DNA of 64,000 nucleotides from Lepidostoma basale (Eukaryota > Arthropoda > Insecta > Trichoptera > Lepidostomatidae), in the NCBI GenBank assembly GCA_022606425.2, contig JAHDVF020000009.1, positions 1,427,501 to 1,491,500 on the forward strand, written 5' to 3'. This document shows, one piece after another, positions 1 to 10,275 of the stretch. The notes below the pieces were generated by a model. That model had not been told where the DNA came from, did no database searches, and was given only the letters and a program-made list of their open reading frames with translations. The position numbers and the translations under genes were made by a program. Position 1 is the first letter of the stretch. Every line of letters begins with the position of its first letter.

Positions 1-371
1 TTCATTTGCCAGTGCCCAATTGAAACCAGTCACCCGTTCTTTTTACGTCTCTAGGCACATGCTCGGGTTCATCTTATTCAATAATAGACGTTCTAGGAGA
101 CGCTTTAATCATTGGTCCCTCTTGTCATTCCACGGGCTAACATCATCAGTGTAGTACAAACCAAATGTTTTTGGTGACTACCTTCATTCGCAAATCCAAA
201 CTTCTTATTAATTATCTGCCCATTATCTATTGACGCATTCACATGTTTCGTGAATTTGCTTAAAATTAAAATTGAATTTGCTTAAAAACCAAATCGTAAC
301 ATATTTCGTTTAAAAGTTTTATTATAAAATATATACAATATGAACACTTAGGTATTATTATGTGGAATTCC
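1..371. other. AT-rich sequence, nothing recognised
   Basis: No ORF of note, no repeat match elsewhere in the window and no RNA-like fold seen. Confidence 0.4.
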
Positions 372-592
372 ATAGTAATATACTTAGATAATTGAAAATA
401 ACTTTGTTTTATCCACTAATTATAAAAAATATATATTAAAAAATACGACATGTTTCGGAGGATACCTCCATCTTCAGCTGTGACACCTGAAGATGGAGGT
501 ATCCTCCGAAACATGTCGTGTTTTTAATGTTTTTTTTAAATAATTAATGGATTAAACAAAGTTATTTTCAATTTCCTAAATATGTTATATGA
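372..592. repeat. Long perfect-core palindrome (family a)
   Basis: Two arms of about 110 bp read as reverse complements around a centre near 480-482. The inner 33 bp of each arm (cgacatgtttcggagg... and its complement) match perfectly. The outer arms (gaaaataactttgttt and its complement) match with a few indels. Both arms contain CTGAAGA, a stem and CGAAACATGTC, so the palindrome looks like an inverted dimer of a ribozyme-like unit. A related, more degenerate copy lies at 47971-48165. Confidence 0.75.
483..521 (+). ncRNA. Hammerhead-ribozyme-like motif, best copy
   Basis: The order fits a type I hammerhead. Stem I 5' strand is ACAC (483-486), then core CTGAAGA (487-493), one extra T, stem II GGAGG/CCTCC (495-499 with 503-507, loop TAT), core GAAA (508-511), a minimal stem III (C512-G515 plus A511-T516, loop AT), cleavage-site C517, and stem I 3' strand GTGT (518-521), which pairs fully with ACAC. 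All invariant core bases are present. The extra base between A9 and stem II is a departure from the canonical form. Hammerheads with shortened stem III are known from Penelope-like elements. Activity is inferred, not shown. Confidence 0.5.
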
Positions 593-821
593 TTTGATTT
601 GATGAAAAATATGGTTGAGGAGCATAAAAAGTATATTATGTTTTTATTTAAAACAGAAGGAGCTAAATGTTTGTTTTTTTAAATGCAAGAAAGCTTAATA
701 CATTATAAAAAAAACTAATATTTTCAATACGAGTTCTTTAATTTGAAGCACTTACTGTATGATGTGACATTTTCAAAAAATAAATTAAAACACCCGTTTA
801 ATTTGTTTTAATAAAACCTTT

Positions 822-948
822 TTTTTTAGAACCAGCCGGCTTCGCCCCGACCAGAGCTTTGTCGGGGTTACAAAACAAACTGGCCGGCGAACAGTTTGCT
901 TTGTAACTCCGACAAGAACGTGGAGCGAAACCGGTTCGTTCTGAAAAT
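822..948. repeat. Hairpin repeat with CGAAACCGG arm
   Basis: The left arm (agaaccagccggcttcgcc) and right arm (gcgaaaccggttcgttct) are inverted copies, and each has its own internal stem (cccgac/gtcggg on the left; ctcc/ggag on the right) before CGAAAC or CGAAGC. It resembles the stem II plus GAAAC part of the hammerhead-like families, but the CTGANGA half is not recognisable. Confidence 0.5.
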
Positions 949-1321
949 AAATAAAGTTGTGTTATAAGTTTTTTAAATGATTTTAAACAATTTAGAGTTT
1001 TCAACTCGTCCCCCCAAAAACTTAGGATAAATACATAACTCGTCTAAAACAAAAGGCGTTATATTCTTTTGACTTCATTAAAAAATGATATTTATTCAGT
1101 ATTGTTTAAAACTAAAAAAACGGCTTTTCTGTTTATAAAATTAGCAAAATTAGCAAAGCTTTTGCAAAGCTCAAATTTTATATTTAATACGATTGAAAAC
1201 GCCTGTTTTTAGAAGTATTATTATATTTTATGTGATTGACATGTTTCGCTTATCTAAGGCATTAACAAATGTTGACATTGATACATTTAATAATGCCTTA
1301 GACAGACATTTTCACAAAATA

Positions 1322-2621
1322 TTAGGTCCTTACATATGAAATTGGCGTTTTGTATGGGAGGAACATAAAGTTGATTTTTTTTTAATATAATATATTTATT
1401 TAATCAAAGTATGTACCATTGCTATCTATGTACTTTTGCCATCTCATAGGTAGTTCATCGATCCCTTTACTAAAAAAAACATTCGGACGGGAATCAATAA
1501 AATCTTTGAAGTCGGTTTGGACTGCCCCATCGGAGTTGAATTTTTTCCCTTGCAAGAAGTTATCCAAATTTCGAAAAAAATAGTAATCTGTTGGGGCAAG
1601 GTCCGGAGAGTACGGTGGATGTCTTAGACATTCCAATTAAAGCTCTTCTAATTTGGTAGCCGTCTGTTGTTTAGTGTGTGGTCTAGCGTTATCATGAAGC
1701 AGCAGTGGCCTAGAGCGATTAACCAGCCTCGGTTGTTTAGCAGCAAGCTTTTCCATCATGGTTTGCAGTTGCTGACAATAGACATCTGCCGTAATCGTCT
1801 GGCCAGATTTAAGAAAGCTGTAGTGAACGACACCAGCACTAGTCCACCAAATGCTCACAAGTAACTTTTTTTGAGTCAATTTTCGCTTCGGGGCATGGTT
1901 TGGCTGGTTCGGCAGGATTCAGCCATTGCGATGAGCGCTTCCGATTATCATGCAGGATCCGCTTTTCATCACAGGTAATGATTCGATTCAAAATCCCTTC
2001 ATTATTGTGCCGGTTGAGTAATGCAACGCAGCAGTCAACGCGCGTTTGTTGATTTGCTTCACTCAATTCGTGAGGTACCCACCTTTCAAGCTTTTTCACC
2101 TTCGCAATTTGCTTCAAGGGGATTAAAACAGTTTTATCACTTACACCGCAGCCTGCAGCTAACTCGGACGTGGTTTGCGATGGATCCGCTTCCACAATAG
2201 CCTTCAATTCTTCATTATCAACTTTGGTCTCCGGCCGTCCACGGGGCTTGTTCTGCAGGTCGAAATTTCCAGAACGAAAACGTTGGAACCAAAAACGCAC
2301 TGTGTTTTCTTTTGCGGCACCGTCGCCATACACATCATTAATCCTTCGAGCCGTGTCTGCAGCACTGGTGCCACGGTGGGACTCGTACTCGTAAATAACG
2401 CGATATTTCAAGTTTTCCATTTTGTCAACCGAGTGACGCAAAGAAAAAAACAATTGAGGAAAAAACAAATGAATTATAATTTTCAAAACATTTGTGTTGA
2501 TTTTCAAAACTTGAGTAAATAGCTGTATAAATTTGAATTTGGAATTCCTAACCAAAGAGAAGATATTTGAGATCAAAGTTGCCAGTACGGCAAAACGCCA
2601 ATTTCATATGTAAGGACCTAA
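1322..2621 (-). mobile_element. mariner-like element 1 (degenerate)
   Basis: The element is 1300 bp and bounded by 31-bp identical terminal inverted repeats that begin TTAGGTCCTTACATATG. TA dinucleotides flank both ends (1320-1321 and 2622-2623), as expected for Tc1/mariner target duplication. It carries one transposase reading region on the minus strand, which is broken. The subfamily was not assigned. Confidence 0.9.
1400..2420 (-). pseudogene. mariner transposase, inactivated (DD34D)
   Basis: Cut-and-paste transposase of the mariner family. The start is the ATG at 2420 (MENLKYRVIYEYESHRG), which is preferred over the longer upstream reading. An N-terminal helix-turn-helix region with FWFQRFRSGNFD is followed by GRPE, a WVPHELSEANQQTRV motif and the first catalytic aspartate in ITCDEKRILHDN. 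The second aspartate is in LLLHDNARPHT and the third in YSPDLAPTDYYFF, with 34 residues between the last two. There is a one-base frameshift near 1900, between AEPAKP and TQKKLLVSIWW, and an in-frame TAA at 1637-1639 between the second and third catalytic residues. C instead of G before the first DE is another sign of decay. The product would be non-functional, although the TIRs are well preserved. Confidence 0.9.
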
Positions 2622-2690
2622 TATAATAAAACTTTTCATTTATATTTATTATTTTATATGGAGTTTTAAATCATGGTTCAAGAAATATTA

Positions 2691-3289
2691 AACTCAAATT
2701 TTATCCTCCTGATGCTTTTAGTTTGATCATTGGATTTAAAAAATAATATGTATATTGAGAGCTATAAAATAATAAAATTCAAATATATGGTTTTTGCTTT
2801 CATAATCCTCAAATAACTTTACTTTGTGACTCGTTCGTTGAATCTCTAGCTTAACGTCAAACTGCAGAAATTCAAAGCCGTATCCGACTGGAGCGGTTTA
2901 ATCCCGCTCGCGGGGTTTAATGTAAATTGAGTTTTTCTAGCTCTTTCCATTCCTCGCCGGTCTGATTAAAAATTCTGCCCTCGCCGATTGTCTCCCTTGG
3001 ACATTCCAGTTGTGCAATGCCATATAATAGTTTTGTATTATTTTCCCCAAACCATGTTCTTACTTTATATTTTATTTCGCGTATGTTTTATCGCAGTTGT
3101 ACACAGGAGCAGTGATCCGATGCTAAAATTAAATATTTTATTCTTCTTTGATTTAAAAGGTTATGCTTATTTTTTGTATATTATTAATGAAAGGATAAAT
3201 CTGAGTATCAAATACAAATATAAGAAGTGAATGCAACGCAAATAAACGTGTTATAAACAAATTTATTCGCGTTTAATTAAGGGCACATA
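2691..3289. other. Intergenic, nothing firm
   Basis: AT-rich. A short GC-richer patch at about 2870-2930 (gactggagcggtttaatcccgctcgcgggg) contains a small self-complementary stretch, but I can assign no function. Confidence 0.3.
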
Positions 3290-3485
3290 GCCAGAAGAGA
3301 TCAAGACAACCTTGAAAAGCTCATCATGGGCAAAGTGGAGGGAAGGCAACCACAAGGACGACCACGGAGCCGAGACTGGTCTCTCATTAGCTGCAGCCTG
3401 GAGACTGAAGGGTGACAGGATCGCATGGCGTGCCATGGTCAATAGTTTACAGGATGACCCTCATGAGGAATACGACTGAGCGGAA
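3290..3485 (+). mobile_element. LINE reverse transcriptase C-terminal tail
   Basis: One reading frame gives HIARRDQDNLEKLIMGKVEG, then a GRPR-type basic segment and a run containing DRIAWRAMVNSL that stops at a TGA in gaatacgactga. This layout (GH/HIARR, basic GRPR, WR, stop, gaagaagaa tail) is typical of the extreme C-terminus of insect non-LTR retrotransposons. It is 5'-truncated and only the last 60 or so codons remain. Confidence 0.65.
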
Positions 3486-3499
3486 GAAGAATCAAGGGA

Positions 3500-3735
3500 G
3501 TAATAAAGATGTTTTGGGCACATCGAAAGAAAAAATGGCAAATAAAGTATATGTAAACGAAACTAGAATTATAGGACTAAAGACCAAGGAAAGCATGGCA
3601 CTATCAAATCAATCAAATATTAAAAGTCGGCTAGTGAGGAGTCGGAGAAATCGATGTGCGTGCATGACACAATGTATAATTATTGAGGAATCGAGAGAAT
3701 GATATTAGGAAAGTACAGTGTAGTGTTCTTTTATT
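3500..3735 (+). mobile_element. LINE family 1 tail (copy A)
   Basis: Decayed 3' end of the most frequent LINE in the window. It shows VYVNETR, then RSRRNRCACMTQC and VEESRE-like residues, followed by tctgcctacccc. The family consensus continues into cggcgtgatggttag repeats; here the end has drifted to tattagtagttaac. Confidence 0.65.
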
Positions 3736-3879
3736 TCTGCCTACCCCATATTAGTAGTTAACTTTATTTTTTATTAATTGAATGGATTTAAAATGCAATT
3801 ACGTCCGAAAGCTGAATGAAAATTGGTAAAACTCGAAAAATATACCGATAAAACACGACCCACGCACGTTCACTTAAAA

Positions 3880-4155
3880 GAATACTACACCACCTACGGG
3901 CGTTGCCGAAACTAAAATGGAAGCCATGATGTTTTTTGTACTGAGTCTCAAAAGTCAAATTTAGTCAAATGTATGACAAATATAATTAATTTTAAATCAT
4001 TTAAGTGATTTTTTTCAAATGTTTTAATAATTATTCTGTTATCCGGAACGGAGACAAATCCAGCAAATATAAGATCTTCAAAATTGGTCCAGCCGTTCTC
4101 GAGTTATAAATGGTGTAACTAACACGATTTTTGACTTTGTTTTATATATATAGAT
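3880..4155 (+). repeat. Dispersed repeat ending in ttggtccagccgttctcgag
   Basis: The phrase aaattggtccagccgttctc followed by gagttataa and a (ta)n run near 4140-4155 is familiar from abundant insect repeats whose 3' ends carry this conserved block. The 5' limit is uncertain, and no coding sequence or TIR was seen. Confidence 0.45.
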
Positions 4156-5180
4156 TTGTATCACTCTCTCTTTTAAAACCTGTAAAAATCTTCGCAGAAC
4201 GTCTACTTTTTACATCTTTTTTATTTCACAGAGTTCTATCTTCTTCGTTACACAGAGTCGTTTAATTTTTTTGTTTTATCACAGTATCTACACCGTTTTT
4301 TATATTATTAATTTAATCATTTGATGTTTATCAATTTTAATTGTATTGTTTCTTATCGTACATTACAGAAACAACATACATTACACATAAATATGTCATC
4401 TAATATAAAATAAAATATCCTTTGTATTTTAATTGTTTCTTTTACCCTTTTTTTATTATGGTTAATGATATATTAATGTAAACTAATATTTATTTAAATA
4501 GAAGTTACAACAACTTAGTTCTGAGAATGCGATGTGTGTATATGTGTGGACCCGTACCATTCCCAAGCTCGTTCGCTTTTTAAATTCAATCAACAGTTTC
4601 ATTTCCCAGCTTCTGTCCTAAAAAGAATTCGTTTAGAAGAGTTCTATTAAAGTACAACTCTTCTCAGTGTGGCCAGCGCTTTCTTGTATAAATACAAATG
4701 TGTACACTGGATTGTCAAGTACTAAATGCACTTCGGAGGGACAATGTCACAGAAGTTGTTGAGAAGTTTTCCTACCAACGATTAATTTTATTTATCATGT
4801 TTCTATTTTTATTATTTATTTCTATCTATATGAGAAGTTAACTTTAGAAGCTTAAGAAGTCCGATTTATTTAGAAAAAACTAAGGTTGATTCAAATTTGC
4901 ATCATGACGCATTGTAAGGGCTAGTTAATATAATATATTTAACTTATTAATATTTACTATGACAATAGTTTTTTGATCTATTATGTATAATCGTCCTTTC
5001 TAATCACTGTTTTTTTCCCCACCTTTGTTATATTTGTTTGTAAAATTATGAACTGATTTTTCATACTTAATTTTAACTATGACTAATCACACTAGCGAGT
5101 TGTTTGCCCTACAAATAATAAGTCTTTTGATTCATATCTTTAGTTGTTTCCTTTAAAAACTCAAAAAGTGAATAATATTA
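4156..5180. other. AT-rich, nothing recognised
   Basis: Low-complexity T-rich sequence with no coherent ORF and no match to the window's repeat families. Confidence 0.35.
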
Positions 5181-5375
5181 TAATGACGTTTTTTATGAAT
5201 TAAAACACAGTTTATATCGTTCTCCCGATGATGAAGGTGTAAGCTTTCGAAACATGTCGAGAAAAAAAAAATTCAATGGTGGAAACAGCGTTTTAATTCA
5301 TAAAAATTCGTCATTATGGAATTCCGCGGTGTTAACGCCTTAAGTTTATCTAAAATTGATATTATATTGTATAAT
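5181..5375 (+). repeat. Hammerhead-bearing repeat (family b), best copy
   Basis: Inverted arms of about 30 bp (tgaattaaaacac at 5196-5208 and gttttaattca at 5292-5302, extended by aatgacg/cgtcatt) enclose a single ribozyme-like core. A conserved 3' part follows with ttatggaattccgcggtgtt then aacgccttaag. The same 3' block appears at 11990-12025 (gtgttaacgtcttaaatttg), so the repeat extends beyond the inverted arms. Related copies are at 11785-12025 and 54935-55172. Confidence 0.65.
5220..5263 (+). ncRNA. Hammerhead-ribozyme-like motif (family b)
   Basis: Stem I TTCTC (5220-5224) pairs with GAGAA (5259-5263). The core is CCGATGA (5225-5231), one base off CTGANGA at U4. Stem II pairs GAAGG (5233-5237) with CTTTC (5244-5248), including one G-T wobble. 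GAAA is 5249-5252, and a minimal stem III plus GTC gives a predicted cleavage after C5258. Stem I differs completely from the 483-521 copy yet still pairs. The U4 change probably impairs catalysis. Confidence 0.42.
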
Positions 5376-6277
5376 ATAACATACCAGTGTTTTAAATTTA
5401 AACAGTTAATACCTTATTGACCTATATTATATTCTTCGAATTTTTAAACAACACAATATAAATACAAATCTTAGTAAGATGATACAAGACAAAGGGTTGG
5501 ATTGATTGCTACCGTTGTATACATTTAAAACCTAAAGAATTCTGGATTTTACGTTGCACTTAAGATAAGTAAATGCGATACATTTATGAATTACGTTAAC
5601 TTTAACGTTTGCGCGATCATTTCCCAAGCTTAATACCCCGCGTTGTGCGGTGGAAGATAAGCACCGGAGCATTCATAGAAAATGTTAGGTACTAGAAAAC
5701 GTAATTTATTCACGCGAGAACACACGGCCCCGAGTCGGAAATACATACGAAAAATGTGTAAGAGTACTTATTCAACATTTACGGTTAACTTTTATGGAGC
5801 CCTTTTGAAACTTAACGGGATCCTTTACGATAGGGAACGACTCAAATCTTTGTTGGGCAAGGGCACGTGGTGTGGCAACATTGTAACATAGTTGTTTTAA
5901 GGCATAAAATGTTATAAAATGGGCTGTTATAGCAGGTCTCAATTCTACGTGAGTGTGTTCATCAAACCGCAGCCAGTGAGAGTGTAAAATTATTAACAAC
6001 TGGGAAGATTGATGATGCTGTGATAGCAAATTTATTTTGTTTGTGTAAGCTGAATAAAGTTTATAAAGTAAATACACCTTTGGGATATATTTATCCATTT
6101 AAAATTTATTATGTAAAGGTTGGAGGCAAATTTATTAGGCACGTACTTACTATTGAATTATTTCAAAATACTCATTGATTAATTAAATTCGATGGATGGA
6201 CATTATGGATTTAATAAAAATATAATGACGTCACTAAAAAAACATTAGTAGGAATGCCCTAATAATTGTGAATGAAT
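5376..6277. other. Non-coding, nothing firm
   Basis: AT-rich with short GC patches (5640-5720). The overlapping ORFs here run under 110 codons and have no recognisable domains. Confidence 0.35.
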
Positions 6278-6527
6278 TGAAGGCTGGACATTGCAAAGGT
6301 GGCAAGTGTACTAAAAGTCAAAAATTAGTATTTGATGCAAATTGGTCTTAAACATAAACGCTAATAATTGTGCAAAAGTGCGTTATGATTGAATAATATA
6401 GTGTAGTTCAAACGTCACCCTAAAGATGCCACCCGCGGTACATGATATATGGAACAAAAACAGTTTTGACTTATTTTCTCTGTTTTATGTTTAAACCACT
6501 TTGCACCTTTGTAATGTCCAGCCTTCA
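6278..6527. mobile_element. 250-bp MITE with TGAAGGCTGG termini
   Basis: Terminal inverted repeats of about 25 bp (TGAAGGCTGGACATTGCAAA at the left; the right end reads the complement with one mismatch, tttgtaatgtccagccttca). There is no coding capacity. A second, partial copy in the opposite interior orientation is at 29155-29395, sharing the segment attgaataatatagtg and its complement. The superfamily was not determined and no clear target duplication was seen. Confidence 0.75.
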
Positions 6528-6657
6528 TTTGTTTCATACACATAATGATTGAGAAATGAGAAATATATTTAAAAGATAACGTTATTTCTTCAAAAAATAA
6601 ATTATATCATATAATGACACAATAAATCGCTTAAAACGTGCAGTTGTGTTGAATTTA

Positions 6658-6880
6658 TGTAATACGAATGGAAACGTCTGTTTTCTAAAAAATATTTAAT
6701 TTATGTGAATGACATGTTTTGCCTTTTTATCCATTGATACATTGAGATTTGATAATGCCTTAGACAGGCGAAACATGTCATTCTCATAAATTATTATAAA
6801 ACTTCTAGAAAACATACGTTTTTATTCTTCTTAATTTTTTAATGTGGAGTTTCACATCATTGTTTAAGAAACAATAAATA
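6658..6880. mobile_element. MITE family P, copy 2
   Basis: It starts at taatacgaatggaaacgtct, with arms gaatgacatgttttgcc and ggcgaaacatgtcattc around tttgataatgcc, and ends in atgtggagtttcacatcatt then aagaaacaataaa. In the right arm, GCCT/AGGC forms a clean stem before GAAACATGTC. Confidence 0.8.
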
Positions 6881-8264
6881 AAGTTTGGAAATTTTACGCC
6901 ACAATTTCTCTGACATCTATCTTATAAATTAAAATTATTGGATTTAAAAATGGTTACCTTTCAACGACACCTCGTTCCTTGGATCATAGCTAGAAACTAA
7001 TTCTTTAGACAGTGGTTGCCAAATGTTAAACAAAGGTTTCTTTCAATAACACTCAGCTCGCCATCCGGCATCAAAAAGTTATATTAATTTATTGTTTTCC
7101 CTTTTCACCCTTCATGCTCATGAAATGCCAGTTTATAACACTTCTTCTGTTATTACTTACGTAATTTTATACCTCTTTGTTTTGCCGCGAGTATCTCCGT
7201 CAGACAAACCTCCCAAACAGTCTCCCCGCGAGAGGTGTGAGATATTCTTCTCATTCGGCTGAGAGCCTTCTCTTGCAAATTGCGGATCGCTACCGCGGCA
7301 ATGCGAACTTGTGCTAAACTGTGTAAACGGGTATAATAGGGTTCTATGGGTGCTGGAATTTATAACAAGTCTTGAAGGGTTTCAGTTATTTGCCGTACGG
7401 CTGGAGCGAATCCCGCTTCGTGGGAATGAGTTCCGAGGTGGGTTCTACGGTTCACGGATTGCCATCACTTATTCCCCCGCCCTTCCCCTCACCGCACCCG
7501 GCTCCGGCTCCGTGATCTCAGATTGTGAGTGCCGCGGCATGAAAAACAAATGAATTGTTGCTTTTGTGAGGTTTCGCATTTTTATTTTTCACCGTTTATA
7601 GCAGGGCATAAAACCCACGATCAGAATGAGAGGTGATTGCAGATCTTGAGAGAAATGCGCATTTTGTATTTCTATTTTTTTACGCTGTCTTCGTTTATTA
7701 TTTCCTCTTTAATCACCGTTTTACATCTTCCTTTGTTTTTTTTATTATTTTTAATTATGAACTGTGCGAAATTAATTGCATTTTTTAAATTGTTCTTCTG
7801 ATCGTACAATTGATTGAAGTTTAATTTAACGATTTTAATGGTCTATTGTGGTGCTACTTTGTCATGTTATATATCACACGTCACTAACTAACTTATAGGT
7901 ATATATGCCCCTTAATAAAACGTGTTTTCTGTCAGCATTCTGATCACCCCTATTTTTCAATTCATTTCCAAAAAATCTATATAAGCATTGTTTTACACTT
8001 AAAGCTTTTAAATTCAGAACGACGATACATTCATTTGTGCTTATATTCTACACAATCGGTTAAAAACTCAGTAAGAACCAAATGTTTCCGGTCGCTCAAT
8101 TGTGAAATGTTGTTAGTCGACATTAAATTATGAAATCCTCATGTTACTGGTAAACATTTTGAATCATCAATACCCAAGTCGAGGATGACAACAAATATAC
8201 AACATCACGGAAATTTGTCTCTGTGGTTGAGGCTATTGTACTACACTGCGCCAGTGTACACTTT
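6881..8264. other. Non-coding with one GC-rich pocket
   Basis: Mostly AT-rich. About 7390-7545 is markedly GC-richer (cttcgtgggaatgagttccg, cccgcccttcccctcaccgc) and matches no repeat here. It is a possible conserved non-coding element, or the remnant of an older GC-rich insertion. Confidence 0.3.
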
Positions 8265-8405
8265 CGCCTTGATAAGGCATTATTAAATGTGATATATGCT
8301 AGGAAATACTAAAAATTATCGACGTTTCAGAAAATAACTGTCGTCTTTATTCGTATCAATTATTTAATATGAAGTTTTACATCATTGCTCCAGAAACAAT
8401 AAATA
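8265..8405. mobile_element. MITE family P, copy 3 (decayed)
   Basis: Recognisable pieces are gataaggcattattaaatg, then a ttattcgtatcaattattta right end with atgaagttttacatcattg and agaaacaataaa. The GAAACATGTC part is lost. Confidence 0.55.
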
Positions 8406-8499
8406 ATAACATTAGCTGTAATTTCATCACCCGTATATCAGTTTCGAACTCTTTCGAAGCGATTATTTTCACAAGAGAAAATTGTAACAATTCACAATT

Positions 8500-8700
8500 G
8501 ATTTCAAATGATTTAACTGAAATCTCTTGATGGAAATTCATTTTAAATAATAATGAAATAAAACGATGTTTTTATTTATTTTTTAATCACTACTTCCACA
8601 TTTGTCTTTATTTCGACAGCGACCGGTTTCGCCTAGCTCGCTGGCATCGACAGACTGGTCACAATTGATTTGTTTAATGACACTTTTGGTATTTAAATTC
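8500..8700 (-). repeat. Hairpin family m, half copy with hammerhead-like core
   Basis: It shares two blocks with 46154-46562 in opposite orientation: ctgaaatctcttgatggaaa ... cattttaaataata, and tttgtctttatttcgacagc followed by the ccggtttcgcc arm. On the minus strand, 8617-8657 reads CAGT, CTGTCGA, GCCAGCGAGC, GGCGAAACCGGTC, GCTG. That is the hammerhead order with intact stem I and a weakened stem II. Only one arm is present. Confidence 0.6.
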
Positions 8701-8867
8701 CATAGTAAACTTAACTGAACATTTTTTTATTACAAGTTTAACATCGATTTCCATTCCGTCGTCATAACTGTTAACTCTTCTAATCATCTGTACTTTGTGT
8801 TAGCATGTAATTTACCTAATTTCGTTGTTTCTTTATGTTTTTATCTCTGTTTGTTATCCTTCTTCTT

Positions 8868-9035
8868 CTTCATAGTCTTGACCCATTTACTTGGGGTCGG
8901 TTCTTCTTGTATGGCGTTTCCAGGACTATGTCTCTTGGGTGGCGTCTGGTCGGATACAGTCTCTTTTGAGACTCTGAATAAGTCCCATCCTCCACGTCAG
9001 CTTGGGCCTTCCACGTTTTTTCGTTTGTTCGTGTC
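8868..9035 (-). mobile_element. LINE family 5, 3' end
   Basis: Read on the minus strand it contains gtctcaaaagagactgtatc, the gacgccacccaagagacata region and the terminal block cgaccccaagtaaatggg. This matches the 3' end at 11340-11500 and 19368-19430. It is 5'-truncated. Confidence 0.65.
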
Positions 9036-9061
9036 GATAACATTATGTCACTAACTAACTA

Positions 9062-9345
9062 ACCATCACGCCGTCTCCCCGAAGTGGTAAGCAGAAAGAA
9101 TGGACCGCCACACTTTTATTTCCTGACATATTTCTCTCGCTTCCTCAACATTCATACATCGTGTCATGCACGTGCGTCGATTTCTCTGACTCCTCACATG
9201 GCCGACATTCAATATTTGATTTATTTGATCGCGTCACGTTTTCCTCGGTCTTCCTCTATTTCTGGTTCCATTTACATCGTTAACATATAATTTTTTTACC
9301 ATTCTTTCTTCGTTCATTCTTTCCATATGTCCATTTTTTTATGTC
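9062..9345 (-). mobile_element. LINE family 1 tail (copy B)
   Basis: It begins (in plus orientation) with an actaactaac run and catcacgccgtctccccg, the reverse of the family's TTAG-repeat tail. It continues through the conserved tctgactcctcacatggcc and gttttcctcggtcttcctc blocks. The reading frame is broken. Confidence 0.75.
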
Positions 9346-10018
9346 TCTACTTACTATATATCGTTTGCAAGCGTTGTCCTTCAATCTGCGCACAATTTAC
9401 CTTGGTTAATATTCACACCCCGGCCGCGGATGGCGCAAAGTGCTACATTGAATTTTATCCCGATCGATAAGGACGAATTGAAATACATGTCATCCTGATA
9501 TCTGTCGTTCGCCTTTGTTTATTCAATGTTTCGTTCGGCTCAGCTCAGCCCGCGTTGAAATACCTATATGGTCCTGGGTATTCTGCTACAGTAATTTGTA
9601 CTTGTGTACTGTGATAGATTCCGTGAAATGTTAGCGAGTTTGGTAGTATTATCGTGCAATTATTTACGTCATATCGGACGACTATAAATTGAACTTATCT
9701 TTTGTAATTATATTCTCTTGCCATATTACTCCCATCATTATTTATTTATCATGTAATTCAATTACCCGCCCTTAAACAAATGTGTAGTTTTTTTTTTCTA
9801 ATTTTATTTACTGTGTTTTTTTAAGTAGTCTTATATTTCAGGTTCATGTACCAAATCCTGTTTTAGATAAACCTAAGCTTTTAACTTTCTGGAATTGTAT
9901 TATGCTAATTTTGGTGAATGAAACACTTTTTTTTTTTACTTTACAGTTTATTTTTCTTAACGTGTTTAAGATTTAGTTTTATCCAGGGAGTACGAAATAT
10001 AATGTTTTATCCCAATGA
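9346..10018. other. Non-coding, nothing recognised
   Basis: There is a small GC patch at 9420-9450 (ccccggccgcggatggcgc). Otherwise the sequence is AT-rich. Confidence 0.3.
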
Positions 10019-10275
10019 TCAAATCAAATCAGCTTATTTACTCAAAATACATTACAAACCGCATAAATGTTTAAGGCATCTATTGAGTACTGGTAAAATA
10101 TAATAATACCAGGAACGCATCAGAGGTGGTTCGACATTAAGAAGACGAGATACTTTCTAAAGTATTTGTCCCGTGAACGTACCTTCACCGATATGAAAGA
10201 CGTCGATCTCTGAGGAAACCGCGTTCAGCAGACTAATTGCTCTTCCCACCGGTGTCACTAAAAAAGATTATTGTG
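10019..10275 (-). mobile_element. Jockey-like LINE 3' end (second copy)
   Basis: The reverse complement matches the 3' end of the element at 15326-15940: the gggaagagcaattagtctgc block, gagatcgacgtctttcat, aatgtcgaaccacctctg and a terminal gatttgatttgat tail. Only the last coding residues and 3' UTR remain. Confidence 0.7.

Larger units (their letters stand above)
1183..2690. mobile_element. Palindromic MITE (family P), copy 1, split by mariner
   Basis: The left arm lies at about 1183-1321 (gaaaacgcctg, ttatattttatgtgattgacatgtttcgc, aaggcatta) and the right tail at about 2622-2690 (tataataaaac, tatggagttttaaatcatgg). They rejoin into the same repeat seen intact at 21631-21850 and 24388-24603. 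The 1300-bp mariner sits at a TA inside the right arm. Family P has internal palindromic arms around gccttag...ggcgaaacatgtc and an asymmetric right tail, ttaatatggagttttacatc. Confidence 0.7.

Noticed and set aside
430..540. Rho-independent terminator at the strong hairpin
   Set aside because: The genome is eukaryotic, arms are far longer than terminators, and both arms carry the ribozyme-like core.
2170..2522. Plus-strand frames over the mariner
   Set aside because: They mirror the transposase coding strand and contain no domain.
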